64,000 nt of DNA from Sanguibacter inulinus (GTDB taxonomy: Bacteria > Actinomycetota > Actinomycetes > Actinomycetales > Cellulomonadaceae). The stretch lies in contig NZ_JACBYE010000007.1 in the NCBI RefSeq assembly GCF_013415325.1, forward strand, positions 1 to 64,000, written 5' to 3'. The translations under genes were made by a program, and so were the position numbers. This document shows, one piece after another, positions 1 through 8,980 of this stretch. Under the pieces are notes generated by a model, which saw only the letters and a program-made list of their open reading frames with translations, did not search any database and was not told the origin of the DNA. Numbering within the stretch: the stretch's first letter is position 1; each line of letters begins with the position of its first letter.

Positions 1-1031
1 CAGCAGTCCCCGCCCCCGACGGCCCCGGGGCCTCCAGCCCCGACGCGCTCCAGGACGGCTCGGGCGCCGCCCGGCGTGCCCGGGGCGGACGCCGTCTCCT
101 CGCCTACCTGCTGCGCAGCCGCAAGGCGCTCGCCGGGCTGGTCATCCTGCTCGTCTTCGTCGCGACGGCGCTCCTCGCACCCGTCGTCTTCCCCGGAGAC
201 CCGATGCACATCACCGCGACAGGGTCGCTGCCACCGAGCGCCGAGCACCTGCTCGGCACGACGGCCAAGGGACAGGACGTGCTCGCGCTCACGGCGTGGG
301 GCGCACGCAGCTCGCTGCTCGTCGGCTTTGTCGCCGGTGCTGCCTCGACCCTCATCGGGGTCGTCGTCGGGCTGCTCGCCGCCTACGCGGGCCGGACGAC
401 CGACAGCCTGCTGTCGTTGCTCACCAACGTGTTCCTGCTCATCCCGAGCCTGCCGCTGCTCGTCATCCTCGCGGCCTTCCTGCCCTCGGGGATCGGGACC
501 GTCGTCGTGGTGCTCATCATCACCGGGTGGGCAGGCTCGGCCCGCGTGCTGCGCTCGCAGGCGCTCTCGATCCGCGGCAAGGACTTCGTCGCGGCGGCCG
601 TGGTCACCGGGGAGCGGCCGTCCCGCATCATGTTCCGCGAGATCCTGCCGAACATGGCCTCGATCGTCATGAGCGGTCTGCTCGCCTGCATCATCGGGGC
701 GATCGGCGCGCAGGCCGGGATCGAGTTCCTCGGTCTCGGCGACGGCTCGACGGTGAGCTGGGGCACCAACCTCTACTGGGCCAGCAACGACGGAGCGCTG
801 CTCTCGGGAGCCTGGTGGGTCTTCGTGCCCTCGGGAGCCTGCATCGCGCTCGTCGCCCTGGCGCTCGCCCTCGTCAACTACGCGGTCGACGAGATCACCA
901 ACCCCCGCCTGCGGACACCGGCCCGCCGCCGGTCGGCCACAGACCCCACGCCCGTGACGGCTGCAGCCACCGGGCCTGGGGCGGTCACCGAGACCGGCGC
1001 CGCCGGGAGCACGAAGGGAACCGCACGATGA
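1..1031 (+). CDS. Dpp/Opp-type ABC transporter permease (DppC-like), 5' partial
   Basis: Inner-membrane permease of a peptide/nickel-family (Dpp/Opp) importer. The frame is open to the left edge (reading from base 3), so the start lies outside the window; the first ATG at 204 falls after the first membrane helix and is not the start. A charged, low-complexity N-terminus is followed by a first helix (about 145-185) and a periplasmic loop with the HLLGTTAKGQDVLA motif typical of DppC. Further helices and the cytoplasmic coupling loop (GERPSRIMFREILPN) come next. The C-terminal tail is Ala/Thr/Gly-rich. The stop overlaps the next ATPase start (ATGA at 1028), so the genes are translationally coupled. 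Membrane role and family are firm; the substrate is not visible, but coupling to a downstream GH32 gene suggests a fructoside. Confidence 0.9.
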   Translation, partial: AVPAPDGPGASSPDALQDGSGAARRARGGRRLLAYLLRSRKALAGLVILLVFVATALLAPVVFPGDPMHITATGSLPPSAEHLLGTTAKGQDVLALTAWGARSSLLVGFVAGAASTLIGVVVGLLAAYAGRTTDSLLSLLTNVFLLIPSLPLLVILAAFLPSGIGTVVVVLIITGWAGSARVLRSQALSIRGKDFVAAAVVTGERPSRIMFREILPNMASIVMSGLLACIIGAIGAQAGIEFLGLGDGSTVSWGTNLYWASNDGALLSGAWWVFVPSGACIALVALALALVNYAVDEITNPRLRTPARRRSATDPTPVTAAATGPGAVTETGAAGSTKGTAR

Positions 1032-1957
1032 GCAGCGCACCAGTCCTCGAGATCGAGGGCCTCTCGGTGACGTACCGCACGGCCGAGCGCACGGTCCGGG
1101 CCGTCGACAGGGTCGACGTGACCATCGGCGAAGGTGAGATCTTCGGCCTCGCCGGCGAGTCGGGCTGCGGCAAGTCCACGGTCGCCAACGCGATCATGCG
1201 GCTGCTCAAGCCCCCCGCAGAGATCGACGGCGGACGGGTGGTGTTCCGTGGCCGCGACGTCCTCGCGATGTCGGCCGAGGAGCTGCGCAGGTTCCGCTGG
1301 CGCGAGGTCGCCATGGTGTTCCAGAGCGCCATGAACTCCCTCAACCCCGTGATGACCGTCGGCGACCAGCTGGCCGACGTGTTCACCACCCACGAACGGA
1401 GCAGCAAGCGCGACGCCCTGCGGCGGGCGGGCGGTCTGCTCGAGATGGTCGGGATCGACCGGGGTCGGCTGAGGTCCTACCCGCACCAGCTCTCGGGCGG
1501 CATGCGGCAGCGGGTCGTGATCGCGATGGCCTGCGCGCTCACCCCCTCGCTGCTCATCCTCGACGAGCCGACCACAGCCCTCGACGTCGTGGTCCAGCAG
1601 GAGATCATGGCGCAGATCCGCGGTCTCCAGGAAGAGCTCGGCTTCGCCGTCCTGTTCATCACGCACGACATGTCGCTCATGATCGAGCTCTCCCAGCGCA
1701 TCGGCGTCATGCACGGCGGGCGGATCGTGGAGCGCGCCCCGGCCGGCGAGATCTTCCGGGACCCGCTGCACCCGTACACCGACGCGCTGATGAACGCCTT
1801 CCCGCCGATCAGCGGACCTCGGGTCCCGCTGACGGGTCTCGCGGAGGGCGTCCGCTTCGACCACGTCCCGGACCTCCGCGAGGTGCGGCCCGGGCGCTGG
1901 GTCGCGCTCGACGCCGACAGCGGACCGACGCACCAGACCGAGGAGGCACTCCGATGA
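1028..1957 (+). CDS. Dpp/Opp-type ABC transporter ATP-binding protein (DppD-like)
   Basis: Cytoplasmic ATPase energising the importer. It shows Walker A GESGCGKST (about residue 36-44), a Q-loop FQSAMNSLNP, signature LSGGMRQR, Walker [13 protein letters not shown] and the H-loop ITHD. A C-terminal extension with the HPYTDALM motif is characteristic of oligopeptide/dipeptide ATPases. At 309 residues it has the usual DppD length. The ATG at 1028 is chosen because it overlaps the upstream stop as ATGA; the frame is open far upstream but that part has no homology-like features. The gene ends in another ATGA overlap with the second ATPase. Its pairing with a DppF-like gene is the standard heterodimeric arrangement. 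Confidence 0.95.
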   Translation: MSSAPVLEIEGLSVTYRTAERTVRAVDRVDVTIGEGEIFGLAGESGCGKSTVANAIMRLLKPPAEIDGGRVVFRGRDVLAMSAEELRRFRWREVAMVFQSAMNSLNPVMTVGDQLADVFTTHERSSKRDALRRAGGLLEMVGIDRGRLRSYPHQLSGGMRQRVVIAMACALTPSLLILDEPTTALDVVVQQEIMAQIRGLQEELGFAVLFITHDMSLMIELSQRIGVMHGGRIVERAPAGEIFRDPLHPYTDALMNAFPPISGPRVPLTGLAEGVRFDHVPDLREVRPGRWVALDADSGPTHQTEEALR

Positions 1958-2925
1958 GCGCGACGACCGAGAAGACCACACCGACCGCGGAGTCCGCGCT
2001 GCGCGTCGAGGGGCTCAGCAAGACCTTCACCGTCGGGGGCATGCTCTCGCGCCGCAAGGTCCGAGCCCTCGACAGCGTCGACCTCGACATCGGCACGGGC
2101 GAGATCGTCGCGCTCGTCGGGGAGTCTGGCAGCGGCAAGAGCACCCTCGCCCGGTGCGTCGCCCGTCTCGAGGCCCCTGAGTCTGGGCGCATCGTGGTCG
2201 ACGGCGAGGACGTGCTGCGGACCGAGCGACGACGCGCCTCGCGGGCCTACCGCGGGCGCGTGCAGATGGTGTTCCAGGACCCCTTCGGCTCGCTCAACCC
2301 CGTGCACCGCATCGAGTACGTCGTCACGCGCTCGGTCGAGCTGCACGGCTCGCCCGAGGCCCGGCGCGACCCCCGGGCCCGCGCGGCTGAGCTGCTCGAG
2401 ACCGTCGGCCTGGACGCGAGCTACCTCGACAGGTTCCCGCACGAGCTCTCGGGCGGGCAGCGTCAACGGGTCTCGATCGCCCGCGCCCTCGGGGCCGAGC
2501 CACAGCTGATCCTCGCGGACGAGCCGACGTCGATGCTCGACGTCTCGGTGCGCATCGGGATCCTCAACCTGCTGGGCCGGCTGCGCGACGAGACCGGGGT
2601 GTCGATCCTCTACGTGACCCACGACCTCGCCTCGGCGCGGTACCTCGCAGACCGCACCGTGGTCATGTACCGCGGACGGGCGGTCGAGGGCGGAGAGTCG
2701 CTCGCGCTGCTCGGCGACCCCGTGCACCCCTACACGCAGCTGCTGCTCTCCGCCGTGCCAGACCCGGAGCGCAGCGGGTCCTACGACCCGGTGCGCCGCG
2801 CCGAGATGCGACGCGAGGTCGAGCGGTGGCTCGGCCCCGAGCACGCACCGCGCGCCGTCGTGCGACGTACCGTCGACGCGACGTCGCAGCACTGGGTGGC
2901 CGAGCCGGCCGACGGTCTGGCATGA
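1954..2925 (+). CDS. Dpp/Opp-type ABC transporter ATP-binding protein (DppF-like)
   Basis: Second ATPase of the importer, 323 residues. Walker [11 protein letters not shown]-loop FQDPFGSLNP, signature LSGGQRQR, Walker B LILADEPTSMLD and VTHD H-loop are all intact. The HPYTQLLL motif marks the Opp/Dpp subfamily. The start is the ATGA overlap at 1954 and the stop overlaps the start of the GH32 gene at 2922 (again ATGA). This tight coupling of an Opp-type ATPase to a glycosidase is uncommon and is the main hint that the transporter handles fructo-oligosaccharides or fructose anhydrides rather than peptides (inference). Confidence 0.95.
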   Translation: MSATTEKTTPTAESALRVEGLSKTFTVGGMLSRRKVRALDSVDLDIGTGEIVALVGESGSGKSTLARCVARLEAPESGRIVVDGEDVLRTERRRASRAYRGRVQMVFQDPFGSLNPVHRIEYVVTRSVELHGSPEARRDPRARAAELLETVGLDASYLDRFPHELSGGQRQRVSIARALGAEPQLILADEPTSMLDVSVRIGILNLLGRLRDETGVSILYVTHDLASARYLADRTVVMYRGRAVEGGESLALLGDPVHPYTQLLLSAVPDPERSGSYDPVRRAEMRREVERWLGPEHAPRAVVRRTVDATSQHWVAEPADGLA

Positions 2926-4595
2926 GACCGCACGCACCTGCCGCCGCACCTGCGCCCCCAGCACCTCTAGCGCCTCCAGGGCTGCGGGCCTCAGCGCCCG
3001 CACCGCCCCTGCAGGCCGAGACCGGTCGCCACGACGAAGATCACCACGACACCACCTGGAGCCCCGAGCTGTCCGAGACCATCGCCCTGAGCGGCGCAGA
3101 CCTCGTCACGCGTGCCGAGTCCGACAGGCACCGCCCCCGCTTCCACTTCACGTCGCCGGCAGGCTGGCTCAACGACGCCAATGGCGTGAGCCAGCGGGAC
3201 GGCGTCTACCACCTCTTCTACCAGTACAACCCCGTCGAGGCGCGGCACCACCGCATCCACTGGGGGCACGCGACGAGCACCGACCTCGTCACGTGGGAGG
3301 ACGCGCCCATCGCCCTCGAGCCGGGTGGCCCCGACGCGCCCGACTCCGACGGCTGCTGGTCCGGCGTGCTCGTCGACGACGACGGCGTGCCGACGATCGT
3401 CTACTCCGCACGTCGCGGCGAGAGCGAGTCCGCCGCGATCGCCGTCGGTTCCGCCGACCTGCGGACCTGGACCAAAGATCCCGCCAACCCCGTGATCGCC
3501 GGTCCGCCCGCGGACCTCGACACCGTCGCCTTCCGCGACCACTCGGTCTGGCGCGAAGACGGCCGCTGGCGACAGCTCATCGGCTCGGGGCTGCGGGGGC
3601 AGGGCGGGACCGCCCTGCTCTACGAGTCCGACGACCTGCGCAGCTGGCGCTACGTCGGCCCGCTGGTGGTCGGCGACGCTTCCGACCCAGCACCCGGGGC
3701 ACCTGACTGGACGGGCACGATGTGGGAGTGCGTCGACCTCTTCGAGGTCCCGGCCGGTCGCGCCGAGCTCCCGCCGGAGCGGGGGCACGCGCTCGTCTTC
3801 TCCGCCTGGGACGAGGGAGTGACCCACCACCCGCTCTACCTCCTCGGCCGCTACGAGGGCGACACCTTCACCCCGGCGGCGCTGCGACGCCTCGACTACG
3901 GAGGCCGGTACTTCTACGCGCCGCAGTCCACCACGGACGACCACGGTCGCCGGGTGATGTTCGGGTGGCTCCAGGAGGGTCGCAGCGACGACGCGGCCGC
4001 CGCAGCCGGGTGGTCCGGTGTCATGTCCCTGCCGCGCGACGTCAGCGCGGGGGCGGACGGCGAGCTCGTCTCCGCGCCCGTCCGCGAGGTCGAGGCGCTC
4101 CGCCGAGACCACGTGGTCGTCGAGCCGCGCCCGGGGACGACAGTGCTCGACCCGACCCGGGTCGACGGGCGGCAGTGCGACCTCGTCCTCACGGTGACGC
4201 TCGCGCCCGGTGCGTGGGTCGAGCTTGCGGTGCTGGTCTCTGAGGAGTCGGGGGAGCAGACCGTCGTCCGCCTCGACAGGCCGCAGGATCCCGATCTCGA
4301 CCTCGACCTGGTGCTCGACAGGTCGGCGGCGAGCGTCGACCCCGGGGTCGACGCCACCCCCCGCAGCGGACCGGTCCCGCACGAGGACGGTGCGGTGACC
4401 CTCCGGGTCCTCGTCGACCGCTCGGCGCTCGAGGTCTTCGCGAACGGTCGTGCCCTCACAGCCCGCTCGTACCCCGAAGACCCGGGCGCCGACGGCCTCG
4501 TCCTCCGGAGCAGCCCGGAAGCGCAGGTGAGCAGCATCGACGCCTGGAGCATGGCCGACATCTGGTCGGGACCGCGCGAGCTCCGCCCCCGCTGA
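2922..4595 (+). CDS. GH32 family glycoside hydrolase (beta-fructosidase-like)
   Basis: Intracellular GH32 enzyme expected to release fructose from beta-fructosides, 557 residues. The five-bladed propeller motifs are present in variant form: WLNDANG at about 82-88 (nucleophile Asp85; usual WMNDPNG), FRDHSVW for the transition-state stabiliser RDP motif, and WECVD for the acid/base EC(P)D motif. The C-terminal beta-sandwich is recognisable by the late SALEVFANG segment. The start is ATG 2922, overlapping the DppF stop. The first roughly 30 residues are Ala/Pro-rich without a clear signal peptide, so a later true start is possible. It ends before a strong hairpin (4620-4654), converging with a sugar ABC operon. 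Specificity (sucrose, inulin, levan or difructose anhydride) cannot be told from sequence. Confidence 0.9.
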   Translation: MRPHAPAAAPAPPAPLAPPGLRASAPAPPLQAETGRHDEDHHDTTWSPELSETIALSGADLVTRAESDRHRPRFHFTSPAGWLNDANGVSQRDGVYHLFYQYNPVEARHHRIHWGHATSTDLVTWEDAPIALEPGGPDAPDSDGCWSGVLVDDDGVPTIVYSARRGESESAAIAVGSADLRTWTKDPANPVIAGPPADLDTVAFRDHSVWREDGRWRQLIGSGLRGQGGTALLYESDDLRSWRYVGPLVVGDASDPAPGAPDWTGTMWECVDLFEVPAGRAELPPERGHALVFSAWDEGVTHHPLYLLGRYEGDTFTPAALRRLDYGGRYFYAPQSTTDDHGRRVMFGWLQEGRSDDAAAAAGWSGVMSLPRDVSAGADGELVSAPVREVEALRRDHVVVEPRPGTTVLDPTRVDGRQCDLVLTVTLAPGAWVELAVLVSEESGEQTVVRLDRPQDPDLDLDLVLDRSAASVDPGVDATPRSGPVPHEDGAVTLRVLVDRSALEVFANGRALTARSYPEDPGADGLVLRSSPEAQVSSIDAWSMADIWSGPRELRPR

Positions 4596-4619
4596 CGGGG
4601 GGCTCCGCACCCGTTGACT

Positions 4620-4654
4620 GGACGGCGGCGGTCGAGTCTGAGCAGCCGCCGTCC
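4620..4654. terminator. Bidirectional hairpin terminator between convergent operons
   Basis: Perfect 10-bp inverted repeat GGACGGCGGC / GCCGCCGTCC with a 15-nt loop in the 67-bp gap between the plus-strand GH32 gene and the minus-strand permease gene. There is no U-tract, as is common in high-GC actinomycetes. Confidence 0.6.
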
Positions 4655-4662
4655 GCGGCGGG

Positions 4663-5634
4663 TCAGCCCTTGGAGCCCGTCGTGGCCACCCCGTCGACGA
4701 AGTACCGCTGGCCGAGGAAGAACAGCAGGATCATCGGGACCGTCGTGAGCACGCCGGCCGTCACGACGACCTCCCACTGAGACTCCCCGCCCGCGCCGAA
4801 CTGGTCGACGAGGGCCTTGAGCCCGCGGGGGATGGTGAAGGTGTCTGAGTCCTGGAGGTAGATCAGCGGACGCATGAGGTCGGTCCACGACGCCTGCGCC
4901 TCGAAGAGGAAGGTGAGCACGATCGCCGGCTTGCACAGCGGCAGGGCGATCCGCCAGAACATGGTCCAGCTGCTCGCGCCGTCGAGCATCGCCGCCTCGA
5001 AGGGGTCGCGTGGCAGCCCGAGGAAGAACTGCCGCAGCAAGAAGATGTAGAAGGCGCTGCCGAAGAGGTTCCCGGCCCAGAGCGGCACGTTGGTCCCGAC
5101 CAGACCGAGCTGGTTCCAGATGAGGAAGGTCGGGATGAGCGTCACCGCCCCGGGCAGCATCATCGTCGCGAGGACGAGCGTGAACAGAGGCCCGCGCCCG
5201 CGGAACCTGTAGAAGGCGAAGCCCCAGGCGACGAGGGCGCTGGTGAGCGTGACGGTGACCGCGGCGAGGGCTGTCACCACGAGGGTGTTGCCGAGCCACA
5301 GGGCGATCGGCGCCTCCTGCCACACCGTGAGGTAGTTCTCGACGGTGAAGGTCTTCGGGATCAGCCGGTTGTCGAAGACGTCGGACCGCGGCTTGAAGGA
5401 GGCACTGAGCAGCCACACCAACGGGTAGACGAACACGACCGTCAGCAGGACGAGGGTCGCGACCACGGCGGTGCGCAGCGCGATCCGTCCGGTGCGTCGG
5501 CGTGAGCGCTCGCGGGACCTCCCGGCCGGCGGGAGGACCGGAGCCTGGGGAGGAGGGCCGAGGACGGCGGCGCGGGTGCCCTGCCCCGGCTGCTCGTCGG
5601 CCCCGGACCTGTCGGCTACTGCTGGGGTGGTCAT
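4663..5634 (-). CDS. Carbohydrate ABC transporter permease (MalG/UgpE-like)
   Basis: Inner-membrane permease of the CUT1 sugar-importer family, 323 residues. After a proline/arginine-rich cytoplasmic leader of about 50 residues come six predicted helices. The EAA coupling loop reads EAAMLDGASSWTMFWRIALP. The start at 5634 overlaps the stop of the partner permease (ATGA). It is the last gene of a three-gene minus-strand operon (binding protein, MalF-like, MalG-like) with no ATPase gene, so it presumably uses a shared MsiK-type ATPase encoded elsewhere (known for actinomycete CUT1 systems; inferred here). Confidence 0.93.
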   Translation of the reverse strand: MTTPAVADRSGADEQPGQGTRAAVLGPPPQAPVLPPAGRSRERSRRRTGRIALRTAVVATLVLLTVVFVYPLVWLLSASFKPRSDVFDNRLIPKTFTVENYLTVWQEAPIALWLGNTLVVTALAAVTVTLTSALVAWGFAFYRFRGRGPLFTLVLATMMLPGAVTLIPTFLIWNQLGLVGTNVPLWAGNLFGSAFYIFLLRQFFLGLPRDPFEAAMLDGASSWTMFWRIALPLCKPAIVLTFLFEAQASWTDLMRPLIYLQDSDTFTIPRGLKALVDQFGAGGESQWEVVVTAGVLTTVPMILLFFLGQRYFVDGVATTGSKG

Positions 5635-6590
5635 CGCTCTCCCTGGTAGTGGACGAGGCGCTTGGACACGACGAGCTGGACGGCGGTCACGGCCATGATG
5701 ATGAGGAACAGCAGCCACGCCATCGCCGAGGCGTAGCCCATCTCGAGGAACTCGAAGCCCTGCTGGAACAGATAGATGACGTAGAACAGCGCTGCGTCGT
5801 TGGAGTACGAGGAGCTCCCCGCACCGAAGTACGCGGTGTACGCCTCGGTGAAGATCTGGAAGGCCCCGATGGTGTTGATGACCACGACGAAGAACAGCGC
5901 CCCGCTGATCATCGGGATCGTCACCGAGACGGTCCGGCGCCAGTACCCGGCCCCGTCCACGCGGGCGGCGTCGTAGAGCTCGGTCGGGACGTCGCGCAGC
6001 GCCGCGAGCAGGATGATGACCGAGGAGCCGACGCTCCACAGGCTGAGGAGCACGAGCCCTGGCTTGATCCACGCCGGGTCCGTGGTCCACGCCGGTCCGT
6101 CGATGCCGAACCAGCCGAGCACCTCGTTGACGATCCCGTACTGGCCGTTGAACAGGAGCAGGAGCAGCACGCCCGCCGCGACGGGCGGTGTCATCTTCGG
6201 CAGGAAGAACGCGGTCCTGAAGAACCCCGCCGAGCGGCCGGCCTCGTTGAGCAGCAGGGCGAGGGCGAGCGCGACGAGCACGTACGCGGGCACCTGCAGG
6301 GCCGTGTAGACGAGCGTGTTGCGCAGGGACAGGGCGATCTTGGGGTCGTCGAGCAGCCGCTGGTAGTTCTCGAGCCCGACCATCTGCGGGTCGTTGATGA
6401 CGTCGTAGTCCGTGAAGGACAGGTACAGGCTGTAGATGATCGGCCAGGCTGTGAAGACGAGGAACCCGACGATCCACGGGCTGATGAACCACAGGGCGGT
6501 GCGTCGCTCGCGGCGCTCCCGGGTGGTGCTCGCCGGACGTCGCCGGCGGGAGGTCCCGCCGAGCGTCCGGAGGGTGCTGGGTGCGGTCAT
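5631..6590 (-). CDS. Carbohydrate ABC transporter permease (MalF/UgpA-like)
   Basis: CUT1 permease of 319 residues, partner of the MalG-like protein downstream. A short Arg-rich N-terminus leads into a first helix (ALWFISPWIVGFLVF), with five more helices following. The EAA-type loop YDAARVDGAGYWRRTVSVTI lies near residue 190-215. One base separates it from the stop of the binding-protein gene. The neighbouring GH32 gene (2922-4595) converges with this operon, so a fructan-derived sugar is a reasonable but unproven substrate. Confidence 0.93.
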   Translation of the reverse strand: MTAPSTLRTLGGTSRRRRPASTTRERRERRTALWFISPWIVGFLVFTAWPIIYSLYLSFTDYDVINDPQMVGLENYQRLLDDPKIALSLRNTLVYTALQVPAYVLVALALALLLNEAGRSAGFFRTAFFLPKMTPPVAAGVLLLLLFNGQYGIVNEVLGWFGIDGPAWTTDPAWIKPGLVLLSLWSVGSSVIILLAALRDVPTELYDAARVDGAGYWRRTVSVTIPMISGALFFVVVINTIGAFQIFTEAYTAYFGAGSSSYSNDAALFYVIYLFQQGFEFLEMGYASAMAWLLFLIIMAVTAVQLVVSKRLVHYQGER

Positions 6591-6591
6591 G

Positions 6592-7968
6592 TCAGCGCTC
6601 GTCCCAGGTGGCCCACGCGTCGTCGAGCGCAGCCTGCGCCTCGGTCTGCGCCTGCGCGAGTGCCTCGGCGGGTTCCTGCTGACCGTTGAGCACCCGGTTC
6701 ACGGCGTCCTGCCACGCGGTCTTGAAGGCGTTGTCTGCGGGGTTGGCCGGCAGGCTGAAGGTGTGCTCGTTCGCCTCGTAGGTGGCCTCGATCGCCTCGG
6801 ACCAGGGGGCCGGGGCGTCGGCGGGGACGAGCTCGTCACGGATCAGCTGGTCGGCCTCGGTGTTGCCTGTGAGCAGCCCTGTGAAGAGCGTGCCGCTCTC
6901 CGCCCTGGCGTCCGCGCGGGCCTGTGCGGCCTCGGTCCAGGCGTCGGTCTCGGTCATCAGGCGGGCGAAGGCGCACGCTGCCGCGGGGTTCTCGGCGTCT
7001 GTCGGCACGGCCCAGGCCGAACCGCCCGCGTAGGCGATCGGCTCGCCCTCGGCGTCCTTGACGGTGCTGAAGGTCAGGGGCGCGTCGGGCGACGACTCGT
7101 TGAGCACGTTCACGTACCAGTGCTCCATCGGCATCGCGCCGAGCGCCCCCGTCGCGAGCTGGTTGCCCGCCCCGAAGGCGTCCGCCGAGTCACGGTAGGA
7201 CTTGACCCCGGAGAACCCGCCCTGCGCGTCGTACAGGTCGATGGCCCACTCGAGAGCCTCGAGGACCGCCGGGTCGTCGAGCTGCGCGGTGCGGCCGTCG
7301 GCCGAGATGAGGTCGGTGCCCAGCGCGTGGGACCACAGCGGCAAGAACTCGGGGAGCTTCGGGTCGACGCCGATCACGGAGAGCCTGCCCCCGTCCTGGC
7401 GGGTGAGCGCGTCGTTCGCGGCTGTCGCCGCGGCCCGGTCCGAGCCGTCGACGTCGTCGACCGTGATCCCCGCCGCCGAGAGCAGGTCCGCGTTGGCCAT
7501 GACGACCTGGACCGTGTTGAACTCCGGGACCCCGTACAGGGACCCGGCGAAGGTCACCTGGTCGACGGCCGCCTGGTCGAAGGCGTCGACGTCGATCCCC
7601 TCGGCCTCCACGCACTGGTCGAGCGGCACGACGGCGCCCCGGGACGCGAAGGAGCCGATGAGGTCACGGCTCGCGTAGACGAGGTCGGGCGGGTTGCCCG
7701 ACGCGACGGCCGAGAGGAAGGCCTGGATGTCGAGCGCCCCTTCGGAGAGCGAGAAGTCGACGTCGCCGAGCGCGGCGACGGCGCGGTCGTACCGGACCTG
7801 GCCGATCTCGTCGCCCGTGCCGAAGCCCATGATCGAGAGCTCGCCCTCGAGCGGGGCGTCGGGGCTGAACTCCGGTGTCTCGCCGTTCGAGCCTGTGCCC
7901 TGGGCGCAGCCGGCGAGGACGAGGGAGAACGCGAGGGCGGCTGTGCCGACGCGGGTGGGGTGAGCCAT
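6592..7968 (-). CDS. Extracellular sugar-binding lipoprotein (ABC transporter, family 1)
   Basis: Solute-binding lipoprotein of the CUT1 importer, 458 residues. A short signal peptide ends in the lipobox LVLAGC, giving lipid attachment to Cys and display outside the membrane. The body has family-1 features such as FNTVQVVMAN and a long Ala/Gln-rich C-terminal helix. The start at 7968 has a good ribosome site (AAGGAG, 7 nt upstream), so the longer upstream frame is rejected. It is first in the operon with two permeases. An inverted repeat CTTCACC/GGTGAAG lies 116-150 bp upstream and could be regulatory. The ligand is not identifiable. Confidence 0.93.
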   Translation of the reverse strand: MAHPTRVGTAALAFSLVLAGCAQGTGSNGETPEFSPDAPLEGELSIMGFGTGDEIGQVRYDRAVAALGDVDFSLSEGALDIQAFLSAVASGNPPDLVYASRDLIGSFASRGAVVPLDQCVEAEGIDVDAFDQAAVDQVTFAGSLYGVPEFNTVQVVMANADLLSAAGITVDDVDGSDRAAATAANDALTRQDGGRLSVIGVDPKLPEFLPLWSHALGTDLISADGRTAQLDDPAVLEALEWAIDLYDAQGGFSGVKSYRDSADAFGAGNQLATGALGAMPMEHWYVNVLNESSPDAPLTFSTVKDAEGEPIAYAGGSAWAVPTDAENPAAACAFARLMTETDAWTEAAQARADARAESGTLFTGLLTGNTEADQLIRDELVPADAPAPWSEAIEATYEANEHTFSLPANPADNAFKTAWQDAVNRVLNGQQEPAEALAQAQTEAQAALDDAWATWDER

Positions 7969-8272
7969 GAGGTGTGCTCCTTGGGGCGCGGGCGCGAGGC
8001 CCTGAGCAGGGGAGATGGCACCTGGGGGCGGCCGCGCAGCCGCAGGCCACCCGGCGCACCACGGGTGCACGAGCGGCGATCTGCTTCACCTGAGCACAGT
8101 GTGGCACCAGCGGGTGAAGTGCTCCACCGGAACGGGGCTGCATCCACAGGAGTGCCCCGAGGAAGAGGCCCCGCTGGGATACCCTCCTGAGGTGAGCGCG
8201 TCCTGCGACCCACGGTGCGCTGCGCCAGGTCGCGGCGCACAGACCGGGCCGGCAGGCGCTGTGGAGGCACCA
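7969..8272. other. Divergent intergenic region with inverted repeat
   Basis: 304 bp between the divergent binding-protein operon and the GAF-ANTAR operon. It contains a 7-bp inverted repeat CTTCACC (8084-8090) / GGTGAAG (8113-8119), and a small GCACC/GGTGC hairpin at 8056-8068. A -10-like TACCCT at 8180-8185 lies 6 nt before a GTG (8192), which could be a leaderless alternative start for the downstream gene. No gene is seen inside. Confidence 0.4.
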
Positions 8273-8980
8273 GTGGACGATGTGAGCATCCTCGCCGAGC
8301 TCGCGACGCACATGTCGCAGGTCCCGCCCTCTGACTCCCTGCCGGTGAGGCTGTGCCGCGCCGCGGTGATGATGCTCTCGGCCGACGGCGGGTCGATCGT
8401 CCTCACGCCCGACTCCATGCCTGCCTTCCCGCTCGCTGCGAGCAACACCGTGGCTCGCCGGATCGAGTCGGTCCAGGAGATCTTCGACGCAGGTCCCACC
8501 CGCAGCGCTCGCGAGACGGCGAACCTCGCCGAGGTCAGCGTCGTCACGGCCTCGGCCACCCCGTCCCTGGTGATGGACGAGCTCCGACATGCCGCCGGAG
8601 ACGTGACCATCTCGGCGTACCCGATGCGGGTGGCCGGCGAGGTCCTCGGGGTCCTGGCCGTGTACACCTCGCGCCGCCGGGCGCTCAGCAGGCCGCCCGA
8701 GGACGCCCAGACCCTCGCCGACATCGTCGGGGCGGCGCTCCTGCAGTCGATGGACGCAGACCCGACCGACCTCGTGGCCTGGCCTGCCAGGGCGCGGGTC
8801 CACCAGGCGACGGGGATGGTGGTCGCGCAGCTCCGGGTGTCGCCGGAGGACGCGCTCACCCTCATCAGGGCCAGGGCCTACGCTCAGGGGACCACGATCG
8901 AGGCGGTCTCCGACGACCTGGTCTCACGACGGCTCAACTTTGCCTCTGACGACGACAGCACAGGAAGAGAGCGATCATGA
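8273..8980 (+). CDS. GAF and ANTAR domain protein
   Basis: Predicted cytoplasmic sensor and RNA-binding antiterminator of 235 residues. The N-terminal part (about 10-160) is GAF-like: an LCRAAVMMLSADGGSIVL strand-turn followed by YPMRVAGEVLGVLAVYTSR. The C-terminal 50 residues match ANTAR (ARVHQATGMVVAQLRVSPED ... EAVSDDLV). ANTAR domains bind paired-hexaloop RNA hairpins and control transcription termination. The GTG at 8273 is chosen for its GGAGG site 5 nt upstream; a leaderless GTG at 8192 would add 27 residues. The stop overlaps the next GAF-ANTAR start (ATGA). The last ANTAR turn is less canonical than in the neighbours. Confidence 0.85.
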   Translation: MDDVSILAELATHMSQVPPSDSLPVRLCRAAVMMLSADGGSIVLTPDSMPAFPLAASNTVARRIESVQEIFDAGPTRSARETANLAEVSVVTASATPSLVMDELRHAAGDVTISAYPMRVAGEVLGVLAVYTSRRRALSRPPEDAQTLADIVGAALLQSMDADPTDLVAWPARARVHQATGMVVAQLRVSPEDALTLIRARAYAQGTTIEAVSDDLVSRRLNFASDDDSTGRERS

